The notes beneath the pieces were generated by a model that was not told where the DNA came from, searched no databases, and saw nothing but the letters and a program-made list of their open reading frames with translations. This document shows, in pieces, positions 54,901 through 64,000 of a stretch of DNA of 64,000 nucleotides. Position 1 is the first letter of the stretch; the number at the start of each line of letters is the position of its first letter. Both the position numbers and the translations under genes were made by a program. The stretch is taken from NCBI GenBank assembly GCA_025267735.1, contig CM046299.1, positions 14,406,232-14,470,231 of the forward strand. The letters run 5' to 3'. The DNA is from Mactra quadrangularis (Eukaryota; Mollusca; Bivalvia; Venerida; Mactridae).

Positions 54901-57900
54901 CTTTTAGATTGATTTCATGAATCATCGAATAATGACATTGTCCCTCACCATACCTCGCTTGTTTTTTCATCATTTGGACCAAACAATCCAACATTGTTCT
55001 TGAACTTTCTTAGTTATTAAAATTTCCCAGTTTTTTATCACCTGATTTTGACTAGTCATTACTGAAAGCTTATTACAACTTATATAATGTTTTTGTTTCT
55101 AGGCGTTTGTAATGATTACAATTTACGTCAAACGTCAATGTCCGCACAATTTTTATTCTTACGTTCGGTATATTAAAAAGAAGCACAACTGAGTGAACGC
55201 TATATAAAGATATTTCGGGGTCAAATTATGAAATGTCGCCTACATATTTTCGAGATGTATTTTACTTCAGTAAATAAATTATTTACAAGTTCTACTTACC
55301 ATCGTTTTCTCTGCGGGCTTATTTACCAAACAACTCAATAACAACCGTTTCGCTGCTAGGCTTGGTTAACCAAACTAATCTAAGTACGTAAGCTATTATT
55401 CTTTACGAGAGCTCTTGGTTGACAGAGGTATGTTCCATAGAAAACCTTATACGTCTAAAACTAGTGAATTACCACAAAAAATAATTATTGTAGTTATAAA
55501 AATGACTATTGTTACAGGTTTTATTTAGTACCTAAGAAGCTTGACAAATATGGTAGACGAGTCATTTTTGAAAGATTGGGTAAGTAATTATTATAGATAT
55601 TTAAAAATGAGTCTCTTCTGAAAAAATCTTATCGTGGTTAACTCGTTCACTTACTTCAGAAGCATCTCATATTAATGCCGGTTGAGGTCTGACTTCTCTC
55701 CACTTGTGTACAAGAATTGCTCATGCCTTTGATATCCGAGGTCGCTTGCCATTCAGATTTCCTCAGTTAACTTTACTTTAAGTGTCCCAACATTTGACAT
55801 CAGCCTTCCTTGTAATGTCTCAAACACAAAGAACATACACAAGAACTGTATTCCATCGTACGTAGTTTGGGAGTAATCTCCCTTTGAAGTGAATTACATC
55901 TTACTGGCTCAGGACGACGACGCGCAAGGCTTCATGGTAGGTTAAAGTAGTACAAGGTCAAATGGACAACATGGTAGCTGCTGTCTTTTTTAAACTTCAG
56001 CTAGATAATAAACGCAAGGTAATTGTAGAGGCTAAAAACTCGTTTTGGTCTTTTCCGGTTCAATACGTAACGAAACGATATCGTACCACAAGTCGCGATT
56101 GAACGTTATCCTGGGTTATATTCCATATTTCAGCGGGTCTAGACGTGAACAAAGTAAAGAAAGAATGGGGTTTACATAATTTATACAAAGCTATAATGAT
56201 GATATGTGACTGGGCCAACTTTGATGAGAATATTCAAGTTAATGGACATGTTATAGTCAGTGATTGTACGGGTATATCATTTAACACAGTGATGACGTTG
56301 ATGGATGGAGAAAACGACAAGAAAATGATGAATTACTATCAGGTATGGCTTTAATTTACTTTTAAATCAAGGCATGAAATGAATTACTTTCAGGTATGGA
56401 TTTAATTACTTTGAAATCAAGGCGTTGAAAGCACTGTCAAACTGTCAATTGAATCCCTTTAATATCCTCTTAGATACTTTATTTGTGGGTATAATTTCGC
56501 TAGAACATTGACTGTATAAGTATACATGCGATGAAGACACAATACAGGTAAAACTTTATACTGTAAGCTAGTGCTATGAATTTACGTGGGGTTTTCCCAT
56601 GTTTAGTGGCGGACAGTAGCAAATCCTCATTAAAATTTGTTGCGGACGATTACATTAGGCTACACAAGCGCATTACAGAGATAATTACTACTTCAATTAA
56701 TGTAGTCCGCATTACTCGTTAACGATAAAATTAACGTTAAATTACAAGCATATCTAATCTGGATTATGCAAGCCTAGGGAAAGTTCCTTGCACCGCTTAC
56801 ATTAGTTGTATGAAGCCATTGCTTATAATTAATAAACAACGCCGAATATTTCAAATTGCTCGTCATTTTATAAAGGAAATGAACCGACGTGTAATCTAAG
56901 TTTTTACGGAGGATTACGAACGAGTTGTAGCAGATTTTAATAAGGTTTGCTTCATTTCTTTTCTAATGAAATATTTCGTTTCAGAATGCTTTACCCGCGA
57001 GAATGAAAGGTATTCACATATACAATGAACCGACATTCTTTGATGCAGTAATGGCGGTAGTTTTACCTTTTATGAAAAAGAAGTTTAAAGACAGAGTAAG
57101 TTGAATTATGACTAATATAATAACAATCACGGCCTATTTATGAAAAAGGCAATGCAATTTAGTAATGTAGTTAGTTGGTCGTAGATCCTATATATTTAAA
57201 CTATATAGTTTTCCATTCACCAATGTCTGCTTCATTTCTTCCAATACTTTCCATTGCGTCTTTTAGTCATACCATCCCACGATGCAATAAGTGGTAACCA
57301 CAGGAACCAGAAGCGTTCCGAACGTGCAAATTTAGTTCGCAAAAAATGAGTGTATGTTATCTCTCTTTTAGTTGATTTATAGAAGGATCAAAGGGAGGTA
57401 ACCAGAAAACTAAAACATGGACACTCAATTCAGTTGGGACAGTATACAGAAATTAATCCGCCAAAACTCACGCGATACATTAAAGTGAAAAAGACATCCA
57501 TCCTTTCCATGTTATGATATTATTTAGCGATAGACAATGAGTTTAAAATCACTGTCAAATATTTGATCAAACACGAAAGATTAAACCAACTAGCTATTTC
57601 AACATCAGACAAGTTATAATCATAAAATGTTCCAATTCAATGTGTCTCTAATACATTGCATGCACATGGATTTAAATGGTGTTTATAAGGATTATTGTTT
57701 GAAATATTGACGAGGAGTAATTTCAAGTGTTTTTGTCGAGAATGATTTGTTTTGTGTTTGCATCATATCACAGGCAATATGAATCTCTAGTGTCGACAAT
57801 CCAAGTTGAATATTCCTTGACCATGTCCTATAGTAATGGCATATACATATTAGCGGTTTAAAGGTACTTGTTCACAGATTAGGTTTATTTTTTCTATAAT

Positions 57901-60900
57901 TTCAAAATACAATTCTGTGTCTGAACTGACCTATATGTTGCAAGAAATATACAATAAAAGTCACAAAATGCACTAAAAGTGTCTATACCGTGACATAGGG
58001 GGTAGATACTTTCTTCATGAAACACCATCATTTGTAATTGTATGTCAACTTGCACTAAAATTATCATTATAAGAACACCACTTTCCTGCTTTCAAAAATA
58101 TTTCCATCGTAACAATTTTGATAGTTGCAGAAAAAGTTGATATTTAAGTTAAAATCTGTGAATGAGTACCTTTAAGTAATTTGGCGAACGTTTTGATATC
58201 CCTCTTATAGTATTTTGTGTTATTATCTCTTTGGGACTATAAGAAAACTGCATTGTTTTCAGTACTTAAATTGCTCTTGTATACTTAAGTTTTTTTACCA
58301 GTTCACATTTTACGCTGTGAACAATTGCTTTTCTTTAGCTTTCCTCTTTTAGCTAGAATTAGCAATTTTATATAATGGGTCTCTCAGGACACAAACTTGA
58401 AAATAAACACACATCTAAGAAAACAAAACGTTTTAAGTTGTATAGAAAAAACAACTTGTTCATTTATAAAAATGAAAACTTTGTAACAAACTTCAATCAA
58501 TAGAGTCATTTGTCGATGATAATAGAAAGCCAAAACCAACTGAAAAACTGCGCAGATGAAAAATTCAAATCAAAATACGCAGCTTAGGAGTTTGTTTGTA
58601 TTTTTATTGAGAATCATAAATTCAAGTCTTAATGCTTCTTTATCGCCTATAAAATAGCAAAAGCAGAGTTCTGAATGGAAGATTTTTTGATAATGAAATA
58701 TTTCAATATCAGGCAATTTATAATCATAAAATGTTCACTTTCAATGTGCCTCTGATACATCGCATGCACACGGATTTAAATGGTGTTTGTAAGGATTATG
58801 TCTTGAAATATTGACAAGGAGTAATTTTAAGGTTTTTGCCAAGAGATGAAAATTTTTCTTTTTGTGTGCGAAATATGTCTTTGAGTCGACAATCTTTGTT
58901 GAATGTTCCCTAAACATGTCATTTAGGAAGTGTATATAAATATTTGCAATTTGTTACTTTTGTGTTATTAGGCGAAGGCTTTTATGTCACTAATATAGTG
59001 TGTATATCATAGTTTATAAGTTTCCACTTGCATGTAGATATATTATAGGAAAGAAAATTAAAGCCACCATGTGAAGATTAATCATTTACATTAGACTTGA
59101 AAATTGTTTTACAACCACGAAGTTAACAAAATATAACATGCATTAGAGACACAATAAACTGTTTAAATCATTCTGCGTTTTAAATTTAAGTTTGTCAAAG
59201 TGTCCATTTCTTAGAACAGTGGGGTACTTTTATACGAGCAGGCTATATTCATTTAGCATAATGTTCAATATACAAGTACCTAATCACAATAATTTTAGAG
59301 CTTACTGGTGTTATTCTGAGTAAGTTTTTTGTATACAAAATACGGCTTCGTCTTAAACGTTTGTTTGGGTTTTACTGCGCATCAACACAGAATCGCGCCG
59401 AAATATTATCTTAAACATAATATGATCAAAACTATTGTTTCAAGTATTGACACATTCGGAACACCCTCGACCTTTCATGAATGAATAATAGTTATTTGTA
59501 GCGAATGGCCGAGGATGTTCCGAATTGTATTGACATTGTCTGGATTACCTGCCCCTTACCACTATCGTTATTGGGTCAAGCAAACGGGAATATGGCGGCC
59601 TCCTCAGCTATTTTATATTATACAGGTATTACGTTTTCTTAATCTTGCATGATCATTTGCTGTGCTGACGACAGTTACTTTAGTAGGAGTTCGATACTAT
59701 AAAGGACATTCGATTTCGATTTTTCAGATTACGCGTATATTTAGCCGGCGATTAACAAAAACATGTCTCATGTGAACACAATTCGGACGTGGATTAGTCT
59801 CGTAAAAATTTCGGATACTTTATTTTGCATAAATTATTGTAACCGAACAACTAAAATAGTATCCACTGCAATTATTGTACAATGATCCTTTGATTTAAGC
59901 CTGTGTTGTGAGAAATGCTCATTTGAAAACATAATTATCCAATATCTAATTCATTACATAGGGCGCGGCCATGATCATGGTTTGCCTGACGTACTTTTAC
60001 CTGCCAAAGTACAACTGGGAACCAGACAAGTATTGACAACCAAATTCTACTTCCGATCTACTTTCATTTTGAAAAACATAAACATATTTTATTCTTAGAG
60101 TTGTTTGAAATAGATAAAGTTATATTTTCTTTGCAGCCCAAAACAGTGTTAATTTGATAATGGTGCTTTCTTTTCATGCAATTGTATGAATACTTAAACA
60201 TTTGTAATTGCCATTAAAAAAATAAATTTGGCATTACTTTCTTCGTTTTTCTATGCTATTGTGCAAAATCCGATCTAGGACAACGTCATACAGAATTGAT
60301 GACACAAGATATCATCCGTCAGTAAAAATATGACTCTTTCTAACAAGTTTGACTATCTTCTGTTTTGCTGTTGTTTTATTTAGTGGGGGGGGGGGGTATT
60401 GTGTAGTCTGGTGTTAAAGCCACTGAGTATTACTAGTAATGATTTATAATATAATTATGTTTTTGAAAGGATTATAACCAGACTGATGTTGAATAGAACA
60501 TAATTCACAAGAAAGGATGAAAGTATTCATTGATATAATCCTAACAAATGTCTGTATGTTGTGTCTGCCTGTTGATTACTATACTTTGTCGGCTTTTACA
60601 TTCAGAATATGGTTCATTTAAATTGCTAGAATAAATCTGGAATGAATGTATACTTATTTATTTTGTTTGGTTTTATCGCCGTAACAACACATTGCATAGG
60701 TTATATAACCTAGATTTCCTGGTCCCTTGTCTATAACCAGTACTCACGTACCCTTCCACAAGGCCGGGAACTTCTCAATATACCGTATAAGTGGAGGACA
60801 ATTGACATTATTGTCAAATTTTCATGGAAGGGTATAACCTCTCCGGTTGGAATTCGAACCCGTACCCCCTTCCGCTCACCAGAATCGAAATCCAGGCGCG

Positions 60901-63403
60901 CTACCAACTGCGCTACCGACCCGGGTTTGAAATGATGGTAATGTTATTTTTTGTTTAATATCAGTAATAATACAGACTGCCGACACTATTGTATTGGTTT
61001 AATTTTCATCGAAATAACATACATTTTTTTATATTTTGTTGTTATCTATAAAATAGACACTTATTTTAAAGTGCTTATAAAATAACCCGTGCTAACGCAC
61101 TCGTTAATTAATTTTGGCACTTCAAAACTCGTGCCTATGTTTTTTTGAACAAAAAAATATAGACAACTGAACGTTAATATTCAAATTGTAAGTAACTGGT
61201 TTGCAGTTAATTAGAGATTTAGCCTTTCAAAGAACGGCAAGTATATTCACTGACCGCCGTGATATGACTAATTCAGTGTGTTGCTATGGCGTTAAAACAA
61301 ACAAAACCATCGTAAGGTGTTACAATTGAATGTCAATACCAGGTTTCGTATCTTAGCACTACGTCTGTCTGCCAACACCTTTTTAAACTTTTGAATTATG
61401 TTATACAACCATTTTCCTCCTAACTATACAATGTTAAGCAACCTGTCAGCCACTTTCGAAGGTTACTAATTGCGCTACTGGCCTGGGTAGTTTTATCTGT
61501 ATATATTTGAACAATGTTTTAATTTATTTCTAGATGAGATTGCATGGTAGAAACTTGACAACTATATTTGATGAGATAGGAATGGAAGCATTCCCTGATG
61601 TATATTTACCCGATGATTATGAGGGTGAAAGTGCTGGTTCCATTGATGATATTGTTGGTACGTCTTTTTTGGTCCTTATACCTGACCCTATTTCATACTG
61701 AGTTACATCCCTTGGTGCGTCTTTTTTGTCTTTTAACCCCACCTTATTTCATACCGAGTTACTTTTCTTGGTACGTCTGTTTTGTCTTTATATCTCACCA
61801 CATTTCATACTGTGTTACTTCTCTTGGTACGTCTGTTTTGTCTTTGTACCTCACCATATTTATACTGAGATACTTCCCCTGGTACGTCTGTTTTGTCTTT
61901 GTACCTCACCATATTTTACACTGAGTTACTTCCCCTTGTACGTCTGTTTTGTCTTTGTACCTCACCATATTTATACTGAGTTACTTCCCCTGGTACGTCT
62001 GTTTTGTCTTTGTATCTCACCATATTTTACACTGAGTTACTTCCCCTGGTACGTCTGTTTTGTACCTCACCATATTTATACTGAGTTACTTCCCTTAGTA
62101 CGTCTATTTTGTCTATACCTCACCATATTTTACACTGAGTTACTTCCCCTCGTACGTCTGTTTTGTCTTTATATCCCACCTTATTTCATACTGAGTTACT
62201 TCCCTTAGTACGTCTATTTTGTCTATACCTCATCATATTTTACACTGAGTTACTTCTCTTGGTACGTCTGTTTTGTCTTTATACCTCACTATATTTCACA
62301 TTGAATTACCTCCCTTTGTACGTCGTTTTTTGTTTTTATACCTAACCTTATATCACTCTGACTTACTTCCCTTGGTACGTGTTTTTGTCTTTATACCTAG
62401 CCTTATTTCATACTGACTTACTTCCCTTGGTACGTGTTTTTGTCTTTATACCTTACCTTATTTCTTGATGTACTGAGTTACTTCTCTTGTCATATTTATA
62501 ATAATTCCCAATCAGCTTTAGATAATAGCTCCTTGAAAATCACAGACTTCTCACACTGGTAACGTCACACTTTTCTTTTTTTCTTTCAATGAAGATAACC
62601 GTTGTAAGAATTTGTTGTAAGTAATCCCTGCATTGCTAAAAGGTTCATGTGAGATGACCTCAATATACGCTTATGTATTAATTTGGCCTTAAATGGCTTA
62701 TTAAGTTTCGTTGACTGAGATAATGACATTCCTATCTCTAGCTGTCGTTGGTCCGAAGTGATAGTAAGATTGAGACCGAGGCGTTTTAAAATCATTGACC
62801 ACGAGGAAAGTTTCATAGACCAAGAACTTCTGGAAACATTTTTATGGATAACCAGCGAACAGTATATGCTGGGCCAAAATTAATATTTTTTACATTTTTT
62901 GCGCTGTTTAAGTTCACTGAAGCGCATTTGTACTTGTGTGATCTTTAAGATAATAACGTGTTTTATTTCACAAATGCAAATAGCATTCTTATTTACAATC
63001 CTCTGTCATGATATTAATAAAACATCGTAAATAAGCCGTTAAACATTTAACGTGGCTTGGGAATATCAAATTGTCGTAATTTGCTTTATAGAAAATATTT
63101 ACTTAACTGTCACTGGCGCATACATAAGCCCCGCTGATTTAATTACTGAGTACAGTATTTTTGTACTCACTGTCGGTAGTCTTACACACATTATTTAAAT
63201 CAGCGGGGTTAATGTATGCACTAATGACAATTTAATAAAAGTTACCAATTTCTTTTACAGAGGATATGATAGCTGACATGTTGAAACCAGAGTTTAAAGA
63301 ACATATCAAAGCATTATCAAGTGATCAATATGGCGTGGATCTCAAGTTAAGAAAACAAGATGATGCCCCTGTAGCTTCATTTAGAAAACTTAATGTAGAT
63401 TAA
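51890..63403 (+). CDS. CRAL-TRIO (SEC14-like) lipid-binding protein, TTPA/TTPAL-like
   Basis: Eight exons join in phase to a 324-residue protein: 51890-51905, 53210-53359, 53801-53960, 55518-55579, 56134-56342, 56985-57095, 61534-61657, 63261-63403. It has a CRAL-TRIO N domain (residues about 15-90) with the signature FLLRFLRARKF at 59-69, then the CRAL-TRIO pocket (about 105-265) with GFYLVPKKLDKYGRRVIFE, the VIVSDCTG strand, ARMKGIHIYNEP and VVLPFMKKK. Members such as alpha-tocopherol transfer protein and CRALBP carry hydrophobic ligands (tocopherol, retinoids, phosphoinositides) in the cytosol; the ligand here is unknown. Length fits the family, and no signal peptide or membrane segment is seen. 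Four splice junctions are tandemly duplicated. Confidence 0.93.
52534..52852. mobile_element. hAT-like MITE in intron 1
   Basis: Inverted ends 'gggcggatcca' and 'tggatccgcc', G/C-runs inside each end, and ACACGTAC (52526-52533) with TCACGTAT (52853-52860) as an imperfect 8-bp duplication (6/8). Related in reverse to 41238-41502. Confidence 0.75.
53130..53240 (+). repeat. tandem duplication of exon 2 acceptor
   Basis: AG ends at 53157 and 53209, 52 bp apart, each followed by nearly the same sequence (gatgtYaaSTTTGTTAGTAAACTT). Only the second keeps the frame; the first meets TAA after 11 codons. Confidence 0.8.
53210..53359 (+). CDS. CRAL-TRIO gene exon 2
   Basis: Acceptor gatccag|GT, donor ACAG|GTACTT, phase 1 to 1. 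Encodes the first helices of the CRAL-TRIO N domain (DVNFVSKLDEASKKKAKDEL, then AVQTFREWI). Confidence 0.9.
53600..53830 (+). repeat. five tandem copies of exon 3 acceptor
   Basis: AG sites end at 53611, 53658, 53705, 53753 and 53800 (period 47-48 bp). Each has a T-rich tract, gcag and about 30 bp of exon-like sequence (attttggatttttactgcgg). Only the fifth leads into the full exon. Confidence 0.95.
53801..53960 (+). CDS. CRAL-TRIO gene exon 3
   Basis: Acceptor tttttgcag|AT completes Asp. It encodes DFGFLLRFLRARKFSQLEAR and the link to the lipid pocket, up to VVRS plus GG, donor GG|GTAGGT, phase 2. Confidence 0.93.
54025..54466. mobile_element. TIR element in intron 3
   Basis: 'atgtcatgtgaccttccttt' followed by gattttcaaac and its mirror 'gtttgaaaatc...aaggaaggtcacttgacat' lie 440 bp apart. 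About 33-bp inverted repeats, noncoding. Confidence 0.7.
54585..54900 (+). repeat. dispersed repeat family, copy 3
   Basis: Same family as 48115-48460 and 2945-3300 ('gtttattgctaattacgtca', 'agatctaaaataagcgag'). Confidence 0.55.
55518..55579 (+). CDS. CRAL-TRIO gene exon 4
   Basis: Acceptor gttacag|G, donor TTGG|GTAAGT, phase 2 to 1. Encodes FYLVPKKLDKYGRRVIFERL, the start of the CRAL-TRIO lipid-binding fold. Confidence 0.93.
56134..56342 (+). CDS. CRAL-TRIO gene exon 5
   Basis: Acceptor tatttcag|CG, donor TATCAG|GTATGG, phase 1 to 0. Encodes the core of the pocket, including AIMMICDWA and GHVIVSDCTGISF. Confidence 0.93.
56330..56428 (+). repeat. tandem duplication of exon 5 donor
   Basis: 'gaattactatcaggtatggc' at 56330 and 'gaattactttcaggtatgga' at 56381 begin two similar units 51 bp apart, which continue through 'tttaatttactttt.aaatcaaggc'. 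Using the second donor would read GTA TGG CTT TAA, a stop. Confidence 0.85.
56985..57095 (+). CDS. CRAL-TRIO gene exon 6
   Basis: Acceptor tttcag|AAT, donor AGA|GTAAGT, phase 0. Encodes NALPARMKGIHIYNEPTFFD and AVVLPFMKKKFKDR, typical of the family. Confidence 0.93.
57600..57856 (+). repeat. direct repeat, copy 1
   Basis: Resembles 58725-58945 over about 230 bp ('ataatcataaaatgttc', 'tggatttaaatggtgttt.taaggattat', 'gagtcgacaat'). In intron 6. Confidence 0.7.
57862..58171. mobile_element. TTAA-type MITE (piggyBac-like ends)
   Basis: Ends AGGTACTTGTTCACAGATT and the mirror AGGTACTCATTCACAGATT, with TTAA on both sides (57858-57861, 58172-58175). 310 bp. A decayed copy is at 42940-43262. TTAA suggests piggyBac or Kolobok mobilisation. 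Confidence 0.8.
58725..58945 (+). repeat. direct repeat, copy 2
   Basis: Partner of 57600-57856, about 1.1 kb away and in the same orientation; noncoding. Confidence 0.7.
59453..59526. mobile_element. Mutator-like mini-MITE, 9-bp TSD
   Basis: A 74-bp deletion derivative of 44747-45098: the same left 38 bases and right ~33 bases. GTATTGACA is repeated at 59444-59452 and 59527-59535. Confidence 0.85.
59536..60650. other. intron 6 sequence, no further feature
   Basis: AT-rich intronic DNA with a short G-run at 60384-60395. Nothing else recognised. Confidence 0.4.
60652..60930 (-). mobile_element. tRNA-derived SINE (second family) in intron 6
   Basis: On the - strand: 'gggtcggtagcgcagttggtag' in two parts with B box 'gggttcgaattcc', body 'cttccatgaaaatttgacaat', and tail 'gttacggcgataaaacc'. 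Close to 51290-51585. Confidence 0.85.
61185..61310 (+). mobile_element. SINE 3' fragment (first family)
   Basis: Matches the end of the SINE at 45802: 'gtaactggtttgcagttaat', 'ccgccgtgatatgac', 'tgtgttgctatggcgttaaa', followed by an A-rich tail. Confidence 0.75.
61534..61657 (+). CDS. CRAL-TRIO gene exon 7
   Basis: Acceptor tttctag|ATG, donor GTTG|GTACGT, phase 0 to 1. Encodes MRLHGRNLTTIFDEI and FPDVYLPDDYEGES, the last part of the CRAL-TRIO fold. The donor starts a tandem array. Confidence 0.92.
61652..62480 (+). repeat. tandem array of exon 7 donor-containing units
   Basis: About 15 units with a period near 55-56 bp, each with TTGGTACGTCT or a variant (GT at 61658, 61715, 61771, 61827, 61882, 61938, 61993, 62049, 62098, 62152, 62208, 62262, 62318, 62375, 62430), followed by 'gttttgtctttatacctcac' and 'actgagttacttccc'. 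The first is the real donor. The 160-codon frame across it is a repeat translation. Confidence 0.93.
62481..63105. other. intron 7 sequence, nothing recognised
   Basis: AT-rich intronic DNA; the 76-codon minus frame at 62586-62816 shows no family. Confidence 0.4.
63106..63230. mobile_element. short MITE, same ends as 49970 element
   Basis: 'ctgtcactggcgcatacata' and 'agccccgctgatttaa' pair with 'ttaaatcagcggggttaatg' and 'tatgcactaatgacaa'. Arms about 38 bp, spacer about 50 bp. Confidence 0.75.
63261..63403 (+). CDS. CRAL-TRIO gene exon 8, terminal
   Basis: Acceptor ttttacag|AG completes Glu. It encodes EDMIADMLKPEFKEHIKALS and ends ...FRKLNVD, TAA at 63401-63403. Confidence 0.9.
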
Positions 63404-64000
63404 AAACGGTTGAATAGATATTTTTTTATAAATATGATTTTTTTTGGCCAGGGATTTGAAAGGGAGAGAAACTATTGTCATACTTATGAGAACTCCTAAC
63501 TCCTCTGAATTCCAACCCAATTTTTTACAACTGAATACACAAAAGAACGAGATACTATTGCCATGCTAAAAGAAACTCACACTTCTCTTAATGTTAACGG
63601 AATTTTTTAACACACATATGCCGAACTTTTCGAAATATTTGGAGACGTTTTATAAATGGAACATTTTTTCGTGTTCCCAAAGGTGTCGTTTGTTCTCTTT
63701 TTTAAACAGACTGTTTAACCCTATTTACTTCTTAGCCATCCTAATTTCTGATAAAAATGTTGTGAATGACAGCTTTAACATAATATTTGAAAAAAAAAAA
63801 CCGTTACATATATCATTACTTTGACGCGTTACCTTAAGCTGGGTTCTTTCACCAACTCTAGCATGTTTACATTTTTTACATTCGCTGATGTTAGCCATAG
63901 AATCCTAAGAATTTCTTTGCCACATTGTGAGATGTTTGGAATAATTTCTCAGCTAGTAAATAATACCACCGTCAAATTAGTTCGTAAATCTCGGACTAAA
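63404..64000 (+). other. 3' UTR and downstream of the CRAL-TRIO gene
   Basis: AT-rich sequence after the stop. No canonical AATAAA is close to the stop, so the transcript end is not fixed. The 77-codon frame at 63591-63824 is not supported as a gene. Confidence 0.35.

Noticed and set aside
61598..62345. Open frames of 60-160 codons with repeated VRLFCLYLTIFHTE-like peptide
   Set aside because: They translate the intronic donor-repeat array of the CRAL-TRIO gene. They overlap the exon 7 to exon 8 intron, whose phases fit well.

Overview
The window is AT-rich metazoan nuclear DNA. Spliced genes with GT-AG introns, tRNA-derived SINEs, a LINE and very many TIR elements all point to an animal genome. 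A bivalve mollusc or another lophotrochozoan is my best guess, from the multi-EGF protein style, the CRAL-TRIO gene and SINE tails ending in 'ggcgttaaaccca'. That taxon is inference, not proof.

Two host genes can be assembled from splice sites and reading-frame phase, both on the + strand. The first (29499-42821) encodes a multiple-EGF-like protein: a signal-peptide exon, a 9.2 kb intron, one 1.4 kb exon with all the EGF repeats, and a short exon with a hydrophobic C-terminus. The second (51890-63403) is a complete eight-exon, 324-residue CRAL-TRIO (SEC14-like, alpha-tocopherol-transfer-protein-like) lipid-binding protein. A weak candidate for a short spliced transcript lies on the - strand inside the large intron of the first gene.

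Most of the rest is mobile DNA. 0-20 kb holds a pogo-like element cut by the window edge, hairpin MITEs, two related TA-flanked elements, a 5'-truncated LINE with a 12-bp target-site duplication and a MITE inside its endonuclease domain, a decayed Tc1-like transposase, a Harbinger derivative and a mariner. 19.8-21.3 kb is a 1.5 kb TIR element with an acidic ORF. 21.4-28.9 kb is the most striking object: a 7.5 kb foldback element with two long inverted arms of 97-bp tandem repeats, matching termini and an apparent 10-bp target-site duplication, just upstream of the EGF gene. From 30 to 64 kb, introns and intergenic DNA contain hAT-like, Mutator-like (9-10 bp duplication), TTAA-type and TA-type MITEs and several tRNA-derived SINEs.

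The second unusual signal is in the CRAL-TRIO gene. Four exon-intron junctions have been copied in tandem: acceptor of exon 2 twice, acceptor of exon 3 five times, donor of exon 5 twice, donor of exon 7 about fifteen times. Only one splice choice at each junction keeps the reading frame open.
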